Part shown: piece after piece, positions 30,520 through 39,313 of the stretch | How the letters are laid out: each line of letters opens with the position of its first letter | Position numbering within the stretch: position 1 is the first letter of the stretch | Source of the DNA: Entamoeba histolytica HM-1:IMSS | Lineage: Eukaryota; Evosea; Mastigamoebida; Endamoebidae | Assembly: GCF_000208925.1 (NCBI RefSeq) | Contig: NW_001915003.1 | Coordinates: forward strand, 1-42,556 | Direction: 5' to 3' | Length of the DNA: 42,556 nt | The notes under the pieces: model-generated | The model's database searches: none | The model's input: the letters and a program-made list of their open reading frames with translations, nothing else | Told to the model about the DNA's origin: nothing | Program-made: the position numbers and the translations under genes

Positions 30520-32583
30520 TTAAAGAGATGGAAACATAGGATTGGTTCCATAACTATAAGGTTGTTGTTGAGGTTGGCTATTTCCTGTAATCGAACGTAC
30601 CATAGAAAGTGCTTCTTGTTGTCGTTGATTTTGGAATTTAATACATTCGTTTTGAAAAGTATCTATTTTATTTTTAGCATCACGATGGAATTGAATACTT
30701 TGAGGTAATGTTTTTAAAATTTCATCAGCAGCATTAATTGCCACTCTAAGTCGTTGGACCATTCCAGTAATAGCAGCAGATCTATTTCCATTATTTATTT
30801 CTCTAAATAAGTTATTTTGTTTAAATAAACTTTGTTGAATAATGTTTTTAGTGTTATCAAATTCCTTCAATAAATTTATAACGCATTGGTTACTTCCATT
30901 TCCTCCTTTAATAACTCCAACTTTTTCTTTTTCATTTTTTTCATATATTTTAATCATATTTTCAAGAGCAGTTTGTCGTTCTTGAATGATTTCTTTCCAC
31001 TTCATTTCAGTCTGTTCAATATTAATATTACTTGTTCCAAATAGTTGTTGAATATTTCCTTCACATAACAATTTAATATCATTCTCAAATTGTCTAAATT
31101 TATTTATCATATTATCATCAATACTTTTAGCTTGTTTTAATGATGCTCTATACTTTTCACTTTCTCGACGATAATTATATGCTGCCATTTCTGATGCTGT
31201 ACGTTTCCATTGATATGGATATTGTCCTCTTAATCTTCTTTCTTCAGCTGCTTCAGAATCTAATGCAGTTATTCCCTTTTCAAATGAGGCAGTTGTTTCT
31301 GCCTCAATAGTAGTAATGAATTCCATTTGTTGACAAATAGAATTGTATGTATTTAATTGCTTTAGTCTGTTAGCATTAATAATAATGTCTTGTGGAATAT
31401 CACATGAATTTTCTTTTAAACTATTTATAATTCTATTCCCTTCATTTGTTTTACTTTCACAAACTTTTTTTGAATCATTTAATATAACTTGAGCTTTAGA
31501 ATTATATTCATTTAATGCCTTTGATAAATTAGCTGGAAGAATATTATCAAAAAGATTTTCTATTGTTTCCAATTCAATTGGTTTTGCAGCAAGTACTTCA
31601 GTTATTGGTGGAAGATCTCTTCTTCTTGGTAAATTATTCATATAAATGTTATTATTATTTTTTTCTGCTTGAGTATAAGCAGCTTTAGCTTCAGTATAAA
31701 TCTTTTTTAATGCATCTTTATTAGCAGAACTATATGCTATATTACACGCTTGATACATAGCTTTCATTGCCCATTTTAATCGTTTCACTTGTTCTCCATA
31801 TTCCATTTTTTCTTCTGCACCTTTAGCAGCCAATGTTTGTACACAATAAATAGCATAGTCTTTAATAATAATGAAATTGGAAAGGAAATTAAATCCAACT
31901 GTAATTTTATAAAATGTTTTAAATGCATCCACTGATGGAATTAACTGGTTTGCTGCAGCAGCAGCTAATTTAGTTTGAAGAGACTCAGACTTTCCTTGAG
32001 CAACAGCATTAATGTGCATAATTAAATGAGCACATCCTAACGCTAAGGTTGTTAATGTCTGTAATCTACGTGGATGAAGATCACCACTACCTGCTGCACA
32101 TAGTTGGGCACAATCTGCTGCTTTTTGGAATGCACCAGCAGCTTGTTGAAATGATTGAACAGCTGACTTAAGAGAATTTGCATCAGTTGTTTTTGAAAAA
32201 GAAGAACCTAGAGCCATGCAACAACACCCCATATTATACATAACATTAGCCTTTTCAAAATCAAGTGTTGAGTAGATGAATTTCTTTGGTTTGCTATCTT
32301 CTTGTAAGTACGTATCATACCATGTAAATTGTAGATTAATAGTTACTCTTCCTGATAATTGGTTTAGGTATTGATAATACTTCCATGAAACATCTCTTAG
32401 TTGTTGACATGGTTCAACTGAAATAATCTGTTGTCTTAATTGACTCAAACTTTGTAATGCCAATATAGCTTTTTTTTCTAACACACAGTTCTGAAGTGCA
32501 TAGGTAAAGGCATAAGTAACATCTGCAGGATCTGACTTTCTCATTGGTATGACTGGAAATTCAGGAATGAATTGTCTATTCAT
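30520..32583 (-). CDS. ADH112: Bro1-domain adhesin ADH112 (ALIX-like scaffold)
   Basis: 687 residues, the length I recall for E. histolytica ADH112. The N-terminal ~350 residues form a Bro1 domain (for example FEKANVMYNMGCCCMALGSS, LKSAVQSFQQAAGAFQKAAD, and a Tyr near YYQYLNQLSGR). The middle and C-terminal parts are coiled coil, as in ALIX V domains (about 350-660), ending in a Gln/Pro-rich tail (SQPQQQPYSYG). In E. histolytica this protein works with the CP112 protease as the CPADH complex in adhesion, phagocytosis and tissue invasion, and Bro1 proteins connect to ESCRT-III sorting. It is transcribed in the same direction as CP112, whose stop lies 186 bp upstream. GAACT on the minus strand at 32613-32617 is a likely core promoter element. 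Confidence 0.93.
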   Translation of the reverse strand: MNRQFIPEFPVIPMRKSDPADVTYAFTYALQNCVLEKKAILALQSLSQLRQQIISVEPCQQLRDVSWKYYQYLNQLSGRVTINLQFTWYDTYLQEDSKPKKFIYSTLDFEKANVMYNMGCCCMALGSSFSKTTDANSLKSAVQSFQQAAGAFQKAADCAQLCAAGSGDLHPRRLQTLTTLALGCAHLIMHINAVAQGKSESLQTKLAAAAANQLIPSVDAFKTFYKITVGFNFLSNFIIIKDYAIYCVQTLAAKGAEEKMEYGEQVKRLKWAMKAMYQACNIAYSSANKDALKKIYTEAKAAYTQAEKNNNNIYMNNLPRRRDLPPITEVLAAKPIELETIENLFDNILPANLSKALNEYNSKAQVILNDSKKVCESKTNEGNRIINSLKENSCDIPQDIIINANRLKQLNTYNSICQQMEFITTIEAETTASFEKGITALDSEAAEERRLRGQYPYQWKRTASEMAAYNYRRESEKYRASLKQAKSIDDNMINKFRQFENDIKLLCEGNIQQLFGTSNINIEQTEMKWKEIIQERQTALENMIKIYEKNEKEKVGVIKGGNGSNQCVINLLKEFDNTKNIIQQSLFKQNNLFREINNGNRSAAITGMVQRLRVAINAADEILKTLPQSIQFHRDAKNKIDTFQNECIKFQNQRQQEALSMVRSITGNSQPQQQPYSYGTNPMFPSL

Positions 32584-32769
32584 CTTTTATTATCTTTGTA
32601 TAATAAATTATTAGTTCTTTTTGTTATTAACAATTTTAATTTTAATGAGACTTTGTTGATTAAAAAGTTCTTATCTTTATGTAATAACCAAGAACAAAAC
32701 TAGTATTAGTATCAATCAAATCATAAAAATAAAAAAATTTTGATTGATAAATTCTAGAAACAATTAAAA

Positions 32770-34110
32770 TTAGATTGTATGATTGTAGAATTGGACATAG
32801 GTTGAATTAGAATGATATTTAACTAATTTGGCAGTATTTTTTACACATTTGTTATTTGAATTTAAGTAATATCCTGAAACACATGAACTACAAATATTTG
32901 AAGAAATATTGCAAGAACTACAATATTTATCTAGTTTGCAAGTATTTGCATAAACAATCATATTTAAGGGATAAACATAATCTCCTATTCTCCATCCTAT
33001 TCCACAAAGATTCGTTGTTTTAATTCTAATATAATTGTCTCCTTCACCCCATCCACTAGCCCATGAATTTCTTATAATAAAATATTCAACACCATTCTCT
33101 ATACCCCATCCCATCAATACTACTTCATGGTCAGTCATAAATGAAGAAGAAGAAGTATCACAAATTGAAGATGATGGAAAAGAAAAAATACCACTTGAAT
33201 ATGAACTAAATCCTGTTCCACTTACTTTTACAGAAACTAAAAATGGTCCATAATGATGTAACAATTTTTTTAATAGTAACACCATATTTTGGTCTTTTGA
33301 TATACCAAATGTTTTATAACCAGTAATTGCCATTTGTATTTGAACATTGGGGTTTTGATCTCCTCTAATAGTACAAACATTTTTATTTGGTCCATCAACA
33401 AAAGGATAATCTGCATCTAATGAAAAGGATTTTACAGCATTAACAGCGTCTCGAGGATGACCACCACAACAACGTTTTGTAGCTTTAGTTTTTGTAACAT
33501 CAAGAAAACGTTGTGCAGAGAATTTTGGTGGAGTTTTTATACACCCATATCTTTGGTATGTTAAGTTTGAATAAAGGTATTGTGCTAAATTTGCAAGAGA
33601 AACTGCCCAACAACCTCCGCAATTTTGTTGGCTAAATACCTCTCCACATAAATCAACTTTTGGACGGTCTGTATTTTTTGAAACATACTCCCCACAAAAA
33701 GCATAGTTTTGAGGCAAATTATCACCAGAAGGTAATGGCGGTACTTCATTCCATGGTTTTTCAACTTTTTTTAATTCTTTAGAATTAAAATGTTCATTGT
33801 CATAAGAAGAGACAGGAATAGCCATTCCCTTACTTATTGGTAATTCTTCATCAATTAAGTCTGTATACATATTGATATCATGAAACGCATCAGAAGGTTG
33901 AGTTCTTTTTTCATTTAAGGTTTTTATGTTTTTTAAGTTATTCTTAAATATTTGGAACCTAAACTGTTCTTCAGTAAGAGAATAATGTTTATTGTACTTA
34001 GTTTTGAACTGAATAAACAATTTGTCTACGGGGAGTTCTAGATTAAACGCAATGCTTTGAGTCTTTTGATTAGAAACAAGTAATAAAAAAGCGACAACAA
34101 TCGCTGTCAT
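32770..34110 (-). CDS. CP112: cysteine protease CP112 (papain family)
   Basis: 446 residues, matching the length reported for E. histolytica CP112. A signal peptide-like start (TAIVVAFLLLVSNQ, residues 2-15) is followed by an I29-type propeptide (about 25-90) and a C1 catalytic domain. Catalytic Cys167 sits in QQNCGGCWAVS, His328 in TDHEVVLMGW and Asn348 in IIRNSWASGWGEG. An RGD tripeptide is at residues 249-251. A C-terminal Cys-rich tail follows (CKLDKYCSSC, SSNICSSCVSGYYLNSNNKC, about 391-422). The enzyme is secreted or surface-associated, degrades host matrix and pairs with ADH112. It faces the RabB gene head to head: the two ATGs are 332 bp apart, the spacing I recall for the E. histolytica locus. 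Confidence 0.95.
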   Translation of the reverse strand: MTAIVVAFLLLVSNQKTQSIAFNLELPVDKLFIQFKTKYNKHYSLTEEQFRFQIFKNNLKNIKTLNEKRTQPSDAFHDINMYTDLIDEELPISKGMAIPVSSYDNEHFNSKELKKVEKPWNEVPPLPSGDNLPQNYAFCGEYVSKNTDRPKVDLCGEVFSQQNCGGCWAVSLANLAQYLYSNLTYQRYGCIKTPPKFSAQRFLDVTKTKATKRCCGGHPRDAVNAVKSFSLDADYPFVDGPNKNVCTIRGDQNPNVQIQMAITGYKTFGISKDQNMVLLLKKLLHHYGPFLVSVKVSGTGFSSYSSGIFSFPSSSICDTSSSSFMTDHEVVLMGWGIENGVEYFIIRNSWASGWGEGDNYIRIKTTNLCGIGWRIGDYVYPLNMIVYANTCKLDKYCSSCNISSNICSSCVSGYYLNSNNKCVKNTAKLVKYHSNSTYVQFYNHTI

Positions 34111-34441
34111 TTGTTGAAAGGTTCTTATTGATTTTATCTTTATATATCATTTTTGGGTAGTTCTTTTCACATCTAATGATAAGTCACACAATTAATTTTT
34201 GAAGAAACAAATCATCTACATAGTGTCTGTTAATTTCAAATAATCAGGAAATGAAAGAAAGAGATAAGAAAAGACAAAAAATAACTGAAAATAAGAAGTT
34301 TTAAAACAATAATTTTATAGCAAAATATAAAATAATAATTACAAAAAGATAAAATTCTACAAAAAGAAGAAAGATTTTTTAACTTATGGAAATGATGAAA
34401 AAGATGAAAAGAGAAGAACTGAAAAGGAAAGAAACCATTGA
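34111..34441. promoter_or_regulatory. shared divergent promoter region, CP112 and RabB
   Basis: 331 bp between divergent ATGs must hold both core promoters. On the RabB side GAACT at 34416-34420 lies 22 nt before the ATG. On the CP112 side the minus strand has AAGAACC about 15-20 nt before the ATG (about 34121-34127), and TATATAAAG-like sequence (34136-34146) lies further upstream. Co-regulation is inferred from the shared spacer. Confidence 0.5.
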
Positions 34442-35020
34442 ATGGGAGACGTGTCATCATTAAAGATATTATTAATTGGAGATTCCGGTGTTGGGAAGAC
34501 AGCATTACTTCGTCAGTATTGTGACCAAAAATTCAGTGAAGATGTTTCTTCGACGATTGGAGTTGATTATAGAACAAAGAGAGTGACTTTTGGTGATAAA
34601 ACAATCACATTACAACTTTGGGATACTGCAGGTCAAGAAAGGTTTAGAAATATTACAACTAGTTACTATAGAGGTAGTCAAGGAATTTTAATTGTTTATG
34701 ATGTCAGTAATTTTGATAGCTTGAAACAAGTTACGTATTGGATTGGTGAATTAAAAAAGGAAAATGTAGATGGAATCATATTTTTGGTTGGTAATAAAAT
34801 AGACGTTACCAATAGCCTCACTAAAGAACATGAAGATATCATTAAAACAATTGATCTTCCACATTTTACTGTTTCTGCCAAAACTGGTGAAGGTGTTCAA
34901 GATTTATTTACACAATTAGTTAAATCAATTCTTGAGAAAGGATTAGTTCCAGAGCCAGTAGGAAACATGGAAGAAGTTTCATTAGAGAAAGAGCCAACAG
35001 AAAGTAAGGGATGTTGTTGA
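34442..35020 (+). CDS. RabB: Rab-family small GTPase (RabB)
   Basis: 192 residues with all five G motifs: GDSGVGKT (13-20), switch I with TIGVDYRT, DTAGQERF, GNKID and SAK. The C-terminal CC is the usual site of double geranylgeranylation for membrane attachment. Full length, intronless. It is assigned to RabB rather than another Rab mainly from its place: divergent from CP112, 332 bp between start codons, as described for the E. histolytica locus. RabB is linked to vesicle traffic during phagocytosis, where CP112/ADH112 also act. Nearest non-RabB alternative: any Rab8/Rab35-like protein. Confidence 0.93.
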   Translation: MGDVSSLKILLIGDSGVGKTALLRQYCDQKFSEDVSSTIGVDYRTKRVTFGDKTITLQLWDTAGQERFRNITTSYYRGSQGILIVYDVSNFDSLKQVTYWIGELKKENVDGIIFLVGNKIDVTNSLTKEHEDIIKTIDLPHFTVSAKTGEGVQDLFTQLVKSILEKGLVPEPVGNMEEVSLEKEPTESKGCC

Positions 35021-35229
35021 TAATTAATACTATTACACAACAAATTGCTATTAATTTCGAATAAAGAAAGAACAAAATAATTTATTTCATTACAAAGAAA
35101 AAAGAATATATTATATTTCTAATTAAAGAGAATAGAAAATAATAAGAAAAATGGAAAAAAAAAATAAAACAAAAATATTAACATAGAAAAATATTGTTTG
35201 TAAGTTGTTTAAAAAGGAATGAATCGAAT

Positions 35230-35820
35230 TTAGAATAATAAACATCCTCTATTATTCTTTTTATCCTTTTTTGCTCCACCTGCAGGAGAAATAACTGCTC
35301 TAACAGCTTCATCAAAAACAAGTCTTAAATTCTTTTGAGTTAAAGCAGAACATTCGATATACTTAACAGCTCCAATATCTTTGCATTTAGCCTCACCTTG
35401 TTCAGTAGTGATTGGAGTAATTTTTTTCTCTTCTAATCTCTTTAATTGTTCTTTATCTTCTCTCATATCAAGTTTAGTTCCAACTAATAAACAAGGAGTC
35501 TTTGGACAATGATGAGAAACTTCTGGTTGCCATTTAGATGAGACATTATCAAATGATGGTGGAGAAACAACTGAGAAACAAATTAAGAATACATCGGTTT
35601 GTGGATATGACAATGGTCTTAATCTATCATAATCTTCTTGTCCAGCAGTATCCCAAAGTCCAAGATTAATTGGTTTTGAATCAACCATAACAGTAGCAGA
35701 ATAATTATCAAATACTGTTGGAATATATTCATTAGGAAATGCATTTGTAGTGTAAGAAATTAAAAGACAAGTTTTTCCTACAGCTCCATCCCCAACAATG
35801 ACACATTTGACAGCTTGCAT
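35230..35820 (-). CDS. Rac-family Rho GTPase
   Basis: 196 residues: [20 protein letters not shown], the Rho-type effector loop [42 protein letters not shown] (with the Rho insert after it, [17 protein letters not shown]) and [10 protein letters not shown] polybasic stretch (KKDKKNNR) and the CAAX box CLLF at the end give prenylation and plasma-membrane targeting. Rac proteins drive actin remodelling in motility and phagocytosis. Residue 12 is Gly and 61 is Gln, so it is not constitutively active. It is convergent with RabB (209 bp between stops). I do not assign a letter (RacA, RacC etc.), since several near-identical paralogues exist. GAACT on the minus strand at 35846-35850 may be its GAAC element. 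Confidence 0.94.
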   Translation of the reverse strand: MQAVKCVIVGDGAVGKTCLLISYTTNAFPNEYIPTVFDNYSATVMVDSKPINLGLWDTAGQEDYDRLRPLSYPQTDVFLICFSVVSPPSFDNVSSKWQPEVSHHCPKTPCLLVGTKLDMREDKEQLKRLEEKKITPITTEQGEAKCKDIGAVKYIECSALTQKNLRLVFDEAVRAVISPAGGAKKDKKNNRGCLLF

Positions 35821-36069
35821 CTCTTTTCTTTTGAATTAGAGTTTCAGTTCCTTGAAATTCTATTTTTAATCCATTTCTTTTCACGTTTTTTTATTTTTAA
35901 GTTCTTTACATTTCCTTGTTGTATATAAAAATATACCCATAAAAACGGGAAAGTTTGATTTATGATTTAATTATAGTAAAAATATAATTTCTTATCAATT
36001 TCTAAAATTAAAAACAATTAAGTTTCTTTAAAAAAAGAAAAAAATAAAAAAGAAAAAAAGAAGAGAATC

Positions 36070-37872
36070 ATGTCATTGAAACTTGCATCAAAAACTGTGA
36101 TTGATTCATTTCATTTTGATCAGACACCGATTTATGTTAACAGAGATGGAGAACTTGTTGTTAATAGAGCAGTAAGAAGAATGAATAATGGTGATTTATG
36201 TCAATTTATGATTTATAGAATTCAAACAGATATTAATCATTCAAGTTTAAACACATCAATTCAAGCAAAAGTTGAAATTCTAAAAATTAATCAATTACAT
36301 ATTTATAATGATAAAACAATTATGTCTAAAATTCCTACTTTAAGAGAGAAAGACCATCCTTATGTATTAAAGTGTTGTGGTGGATTTTTTGCATCACCAT
36401 ATAATACATTAGAGTATTGGATGATTTGTGAATATTCAACAAATACAACATTGTTCAGTTATATGAAAAAAAATGAGCCATTCTTTTTTGATGAAGTAAT
36501 GACAATTGCATATCAATTAGTTAAAATAATGAATTATGCATATATTGAATTTAGACAAACATATATTCATCTTATCCCTCAAAATATATTCTTAGGTAGA
36601 AATCCTTCATCTCCATTTCCTCAAGCTAAATTATCTCCTTATGCTTTTATTCCTCATAAAGGATATGATGATATTGAAGAATTACCTTTTGTACCAGTTG
36701 ATTATATGAGTGGTATTCGAGCTGAATTAGTTAGTACATGGTCATTTGGCGTGATATTATATAGAATGATCACTGGTTATATCCCTCAACATGATGAAAA
36801 CGGTATAATCTTACCAAATGAGTTATCACATATTGAATCAGTTGAGGCAGTTGATTTAATACGTCAATGCATTAATATTCCTTTTAAGAGACCTTCAGTT
36901 GAGTCAATTAGAGGACATCCATTAATACGATTATGCCGTCAACACACTAAATTACCACATACTAACAATGATTATACAATTATATCTACTATAGGAAGAG
37001 GACAATTTGGTTCAGTATTACTTGCTGTTAATAAATATACTGGGGAACAGGTTGCTATAAAAGAAAGTTTTGGTCCACAAAATACGTTTTTACAAAAAGA
37101 TGCAAGAACAATGATGTGTTGTTTATGTCAACAGCTTGTTCCATTTCTAGGATATTTTGAATTACCATATTCTTTAAGTTCATTAAATGATAATTCTTTT
37201 AGTTCACCACCAGAACTTCATTGTTATCTTGTAATGGAATATTGTGATGGAGGTAATTTAGAAGAATTTATTATGAAATTTCCTGGGTTATTACCTGACA
37301 TTTATATTAAACATTTTTTAGGTGATATTGCACTTGGGTTACGTTATCTTCATTTCACAAAAGGATTGGTTCATAGAGATTTAAAACCAGAAAATTTTGT
37401 GTTATGTACACAATCAAAAAATGGTACATTGCTTCCTGGTGAGATTCCAAGAATTAAAATTACGGATTATGGATTTAGTAGAGCTATTCTTGACGATAAA
37501 ATAGCTAGTGAGAAAGGAACATTATTATTTGAAGCACCAGAAATATTAAGACATGAAGGATATTATACTTCTAAAACTGATTTATATAGTGTTGGAGTTA
37601 TTATCTATCACTTAGTAACTAAAACATGGCCTTTTGGATGTTCAAAAGAAAGCTTTTTTGAAGAAATGGCTAAACGAAGTTCATTAAAATTCCCTAATAC
37701 CATTATTATAGAAAAATCTCTTAAAGATTTAATGATTCGATTGATTACACATGAAGAAAATGAACGAATAGGATGGAAAGAATTTTTTCTTCATCCTTAT
37801 GTTAGGCAATGTCTTGAATTAAAAGGTGTGTCAATGGATTTTAATCGACATGAAATATATAGTTTTAATTAA
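36070..37872 (+). CDS. tandem pseudokinase-kinase protein
   Basis: 600 residues with two kinase-fold halves. The N-terminal domain (about 30-285) is degenerate: the HRDLKPEN loop reads HLIPQN (about residue 167), DFG is replaced (KLSPYAF, about 187) and there is no Gly-loop, yet the WSFGVILYRMITG helix is intact. The C-terminal domain (about 300-585) is active-looking: GRGQFGSV (309-316), VAIK with Lys about 331, HRDLKPEN with His435/Asp437, DYG with Asp466, FEAPEIL and DLYSVGVIIYHLVT. DYG for DFG is an oddity; the alpha-C region (FLQKDARTMMCCL) is short and seems to lack the usual Glu. It resembles ULK/ATG1-type Ser/Thr kinases in the active half. The pseudokinase probably regulates the kinase, by analogy with JAKs. 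Substrates unknown. Confidence 0.88.
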   Translation: MSLKLASKTVIDSFHFDQTPIYVNRDGELVVNRAVRRMNNGDLCQFMIYRIQTDINHSSLNTSIQAKVEILKINQLHIYNDKTIMSKIPTLREKDHPYVLKCCGGFFASPYNTLEYWMICEYSTNTTLFSYMKKNEPFFFDEVMTIAYQLVKIMNYAYIEFRQTYIHLIPQNIFLGRNPSSPFPQAKLSPYAFIPHKGYDDIEELPFVPVDYMSGIRAELVSTWSFGVILYRMITGYIPQHDENGIILPNELSHIESVEAVDLIRQCINIPFKRPSVESIRGHPLIRLCRQHTKLPHTNNDYTIISTIGRGQFGSVLLAVNKYTGEQVAIKESFGPQNTFLQKDARTMMCCLCQQLVPFLGYFELPYSLSSLNDNSFSSPPELHCYLVMEYCDGGNLEEFIMKFPGLLPDIYIKHFLGDIALGLRYLHFTKGLVHRDLKPENFVLCTQSKNGTLLPGEIPRIKITDYGFSRAILDDKIASEKGTLLFEAPEILRHEGYYTSKTDLYSVGVIIYHLVTKTWPFGCSKESFFEEMAKRSSLKFPNTIIIEKSLKDLMIRLITHEENERIGWKEFFLHPYVRQCLELKGVSMDFNRHEIYSFN

Positions 37873-37929
37873 TAGTAAATATTTTGTATCTTTATAATTT
37901 TTGTTGAACAACTCATAAATCTCAATACT

Positions 37930-38340
37930 ATGGAGAGAAGGGGGAGGGATAGATATGAATATTCATACAGCACTAGTGAAGAAAATGATAGAAGAAGATC
38001 AAGAAGTAGGTCACATCATAGAAGGCATGAGAGGTTGCCAGGCAATGAACAATATCAAGAACGTTTTGAGTTACGAAATAAAGAATTTTGTTCTGATAAG
38101 GGAAGTCAGTATAATTGTGATAATGAAAAGAAAGATGTGATTGTCTCAATTAATGATGACGAAGATGAGATTTTAAAGAAAATGGGATTAGTAAATGGAT
38201 TTTGTTCTACAAAAGGAAAACATGTAAAAGGAAATATTGAAGGGTATTCAAAAATTAAAGCAACAAGTAAGATATTTAATTTACTTATTAATAAAAGAGG
38301 AGTTCATCAGAAGCCTGTTGATGTTAAATTAAAGAAGTAA
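37930..38340 (+). CDS. SNRNP27: U4/U6.U5 tri-snRNP 27 kDa protein-like (SNRNP27)
   Basis: 136 residues. An N-terminal Arg/Ser/His-rich region (RRSRSRSHHRRHERLP, about 21-36) is followed by a linker and the conserved C-terminal SNRNP27 domain (about 75-134: DDEDEILKKMGL, FCSTKGKHVKG, NKRGVHQKPVDVKLKK). In other eukaryotes this protein helps the tri-snRNP handle 5' splice-site selection, which fits an organism with few short introns of strong consensus. 57 bp separate it from the upstream kinase gene and 56 bp from the next gene, all on the same strand. A GAAC at 37906-37909 lies 24 nt upstream of the ATG. The tail match is clear; the N-terminal part is only compositional. Confidence 0.85.
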   Translation: MERRGRDRYEYSYSTSEENDRRRSRSRSHHRRHERLPGNEQYQERFELRNKEFCSDKGSQYNCDNEKKDVIVSINDDEDEILKKMGLVNGFCSTKGKHVKGNIEGYSKIKATSKIFNLLINKRGVHQKPVDVKLKK

Positions 38341-38396
38341 ATGATTGTTTATTACTTTTTTTTATTACAAAGTCAGAAGAACTGAATAACCAAAAT

Positions 38397-39050
38397 ATGT
38401 TATCCTTAAGAATATATTCCATTAAGTCTCTTCAAATTTGTAAATGGTTAGTTATAGTTTTTAGTATTATCTGTGGTTGTTGTTCCATAATTCCAAATAC
38501 CAATAAATTATATAAAACAACTATATTTTCAGTGTTAAATTTTACAGATATAGTAGGATATTTAATGACATTTTCATATTTTTGTCTTTTAGTATTAAAT
38601 ATAATAGGATTTATATTAATTTTAAACGTTCAGAATATTATAAGACTTAACCCATTAATTATTGTTGAATATTTATTTCTTTCTTTAAGTTTGTTATTTC
38701 TTTTGTTTCAAATATTATTTAACTATAAGTCTGTTTCAAGCTACTTATTGGTATTCTTCGTTTTCTTTATTTTTGTGTATCACTACATTATTCAAAGACA
38801 TCCATCACAACTCTCTTTTTTATTTGGTTTTCATGTAACGTTAAGAATGGTTGTTTCTGTTAATTTGGTTTTTATTAGATTAATGAAAGTTATTGTTAAT
38901 TCAAATGAATTAAAGAATGTCTTTAATTGGATATTGGTATTTCTTTCATTAGCAATTATTGCTTCCTTCTTTAAAGACTTTCATCAAATAGAAATGCATA
39001 AAAGGGTATTTCAAAGTGATGAAGAATCGGTTACTTCAATTGAACTATGA
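38397..39050 (+). CDS. multi-pass membrane protein, unknown family
   Basis: 217 residues, of which most is hydrophobic. I count six or seven spans (about 15-33, 50-75, 85-108, 115-130, 140-160, 175-192) with short loops, and a hydrophilic acidic C-terminal tail (HKRVFQSDEESVTSIEL). I do not recognise the family and make no functional call. There is no obvious cleavable signal peptide; the first span could serve as signal anchor. It is the last of a same-strand trio with the kinase and SNRNP27. GAACT at 38379-38383 lies 14 nt upstream. The frame is intact and the gene looks real from its length, hydropathy pattern and compact spacing. Confidence 0.6.
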   Translation: MLSLRIYSIKSLQICKWLVIVFSIICGCCSIIPNTNKLYKTTIFSVLNFTDIVGYLMTFSYFCLLVLNIIGFILILNVQNIIRLNPLIIVEYLFLSLSLLFLLFQILFNYKSVSSYLLVFFVFFIFVYHYIIQRHPSQLSFLFGFHVTLRMVVSVNLVFIRLMKVIVNSNELKNVFNWILVFLSLAIIASFFKDFHQIEMHKRVFQSDEESVTSIEL

Positions 39051-39131
39051 ACAAGACTTATTTTTGTTTTCTTTAACAAAATTGGAATATTGAAAAAAGG
39101 TTTTAATTGAAAAAATGGGTTATTAAGTACT

Positions 39132-39313
39132 TTAAGAACTCTTTTCTTTTGAGCGAGTTTTGTCGTTCGATGGAATCATGTGATAAATAACAATAATGAT
39201 AAGGGCTATTATTGTCAATAATCGTAACATAGATGTAAGTTGTTCTTCTGTAATTTCCACTACGAATGAGTTGATTTATATATGAATAAAAGAGAATTTG
39301 TTTAATTCAAACT
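39132..39313 (-). CDS. OST4: OST4-like oligosaccharyltransferase mini-subunit (42 aa, two exons)
   Basis: Exon 1 contributes only the A of ATG (39313). The intron is 39260-39312, and exon 2 (39259-39132) gives TG GAA ATT ACA ... TAA. The 42-residue product begins MEITEEQLTSMLRLL, has one transmembrane span (LRLLTIIALIIIVIYH, about residues 12-27) and ends in a hydrophilic basic tail (NDKTRSKEKSS). The layout and sequence match OST4: a short N-terminus with a T/S-D/E-EQL-like start, a single span and the VIYH-type boundary. OST4 stabilises STT3 in the ER oligosaccharyltransferase, which N-glycosylates nascent proteins. Without the intron no ATG precedes the conserved N-terminus, so the gene is easily missed. 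It converges with the 38397-39050 gene. The splice and family are inferred from sequence and not shown by transcripts. Confidence 0.72.
39260..39312 (-). other. inferred intron splitting the OST4-like start codon
   Basis: 53 bp on the minus strand beginning GTTTGAATTAAAC, with a branch-like AATCAAC about 13 bp before the end, and ending TTCGTAG. It interrupts the ATG after its first base (A|TG). Confidence 0.65.
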
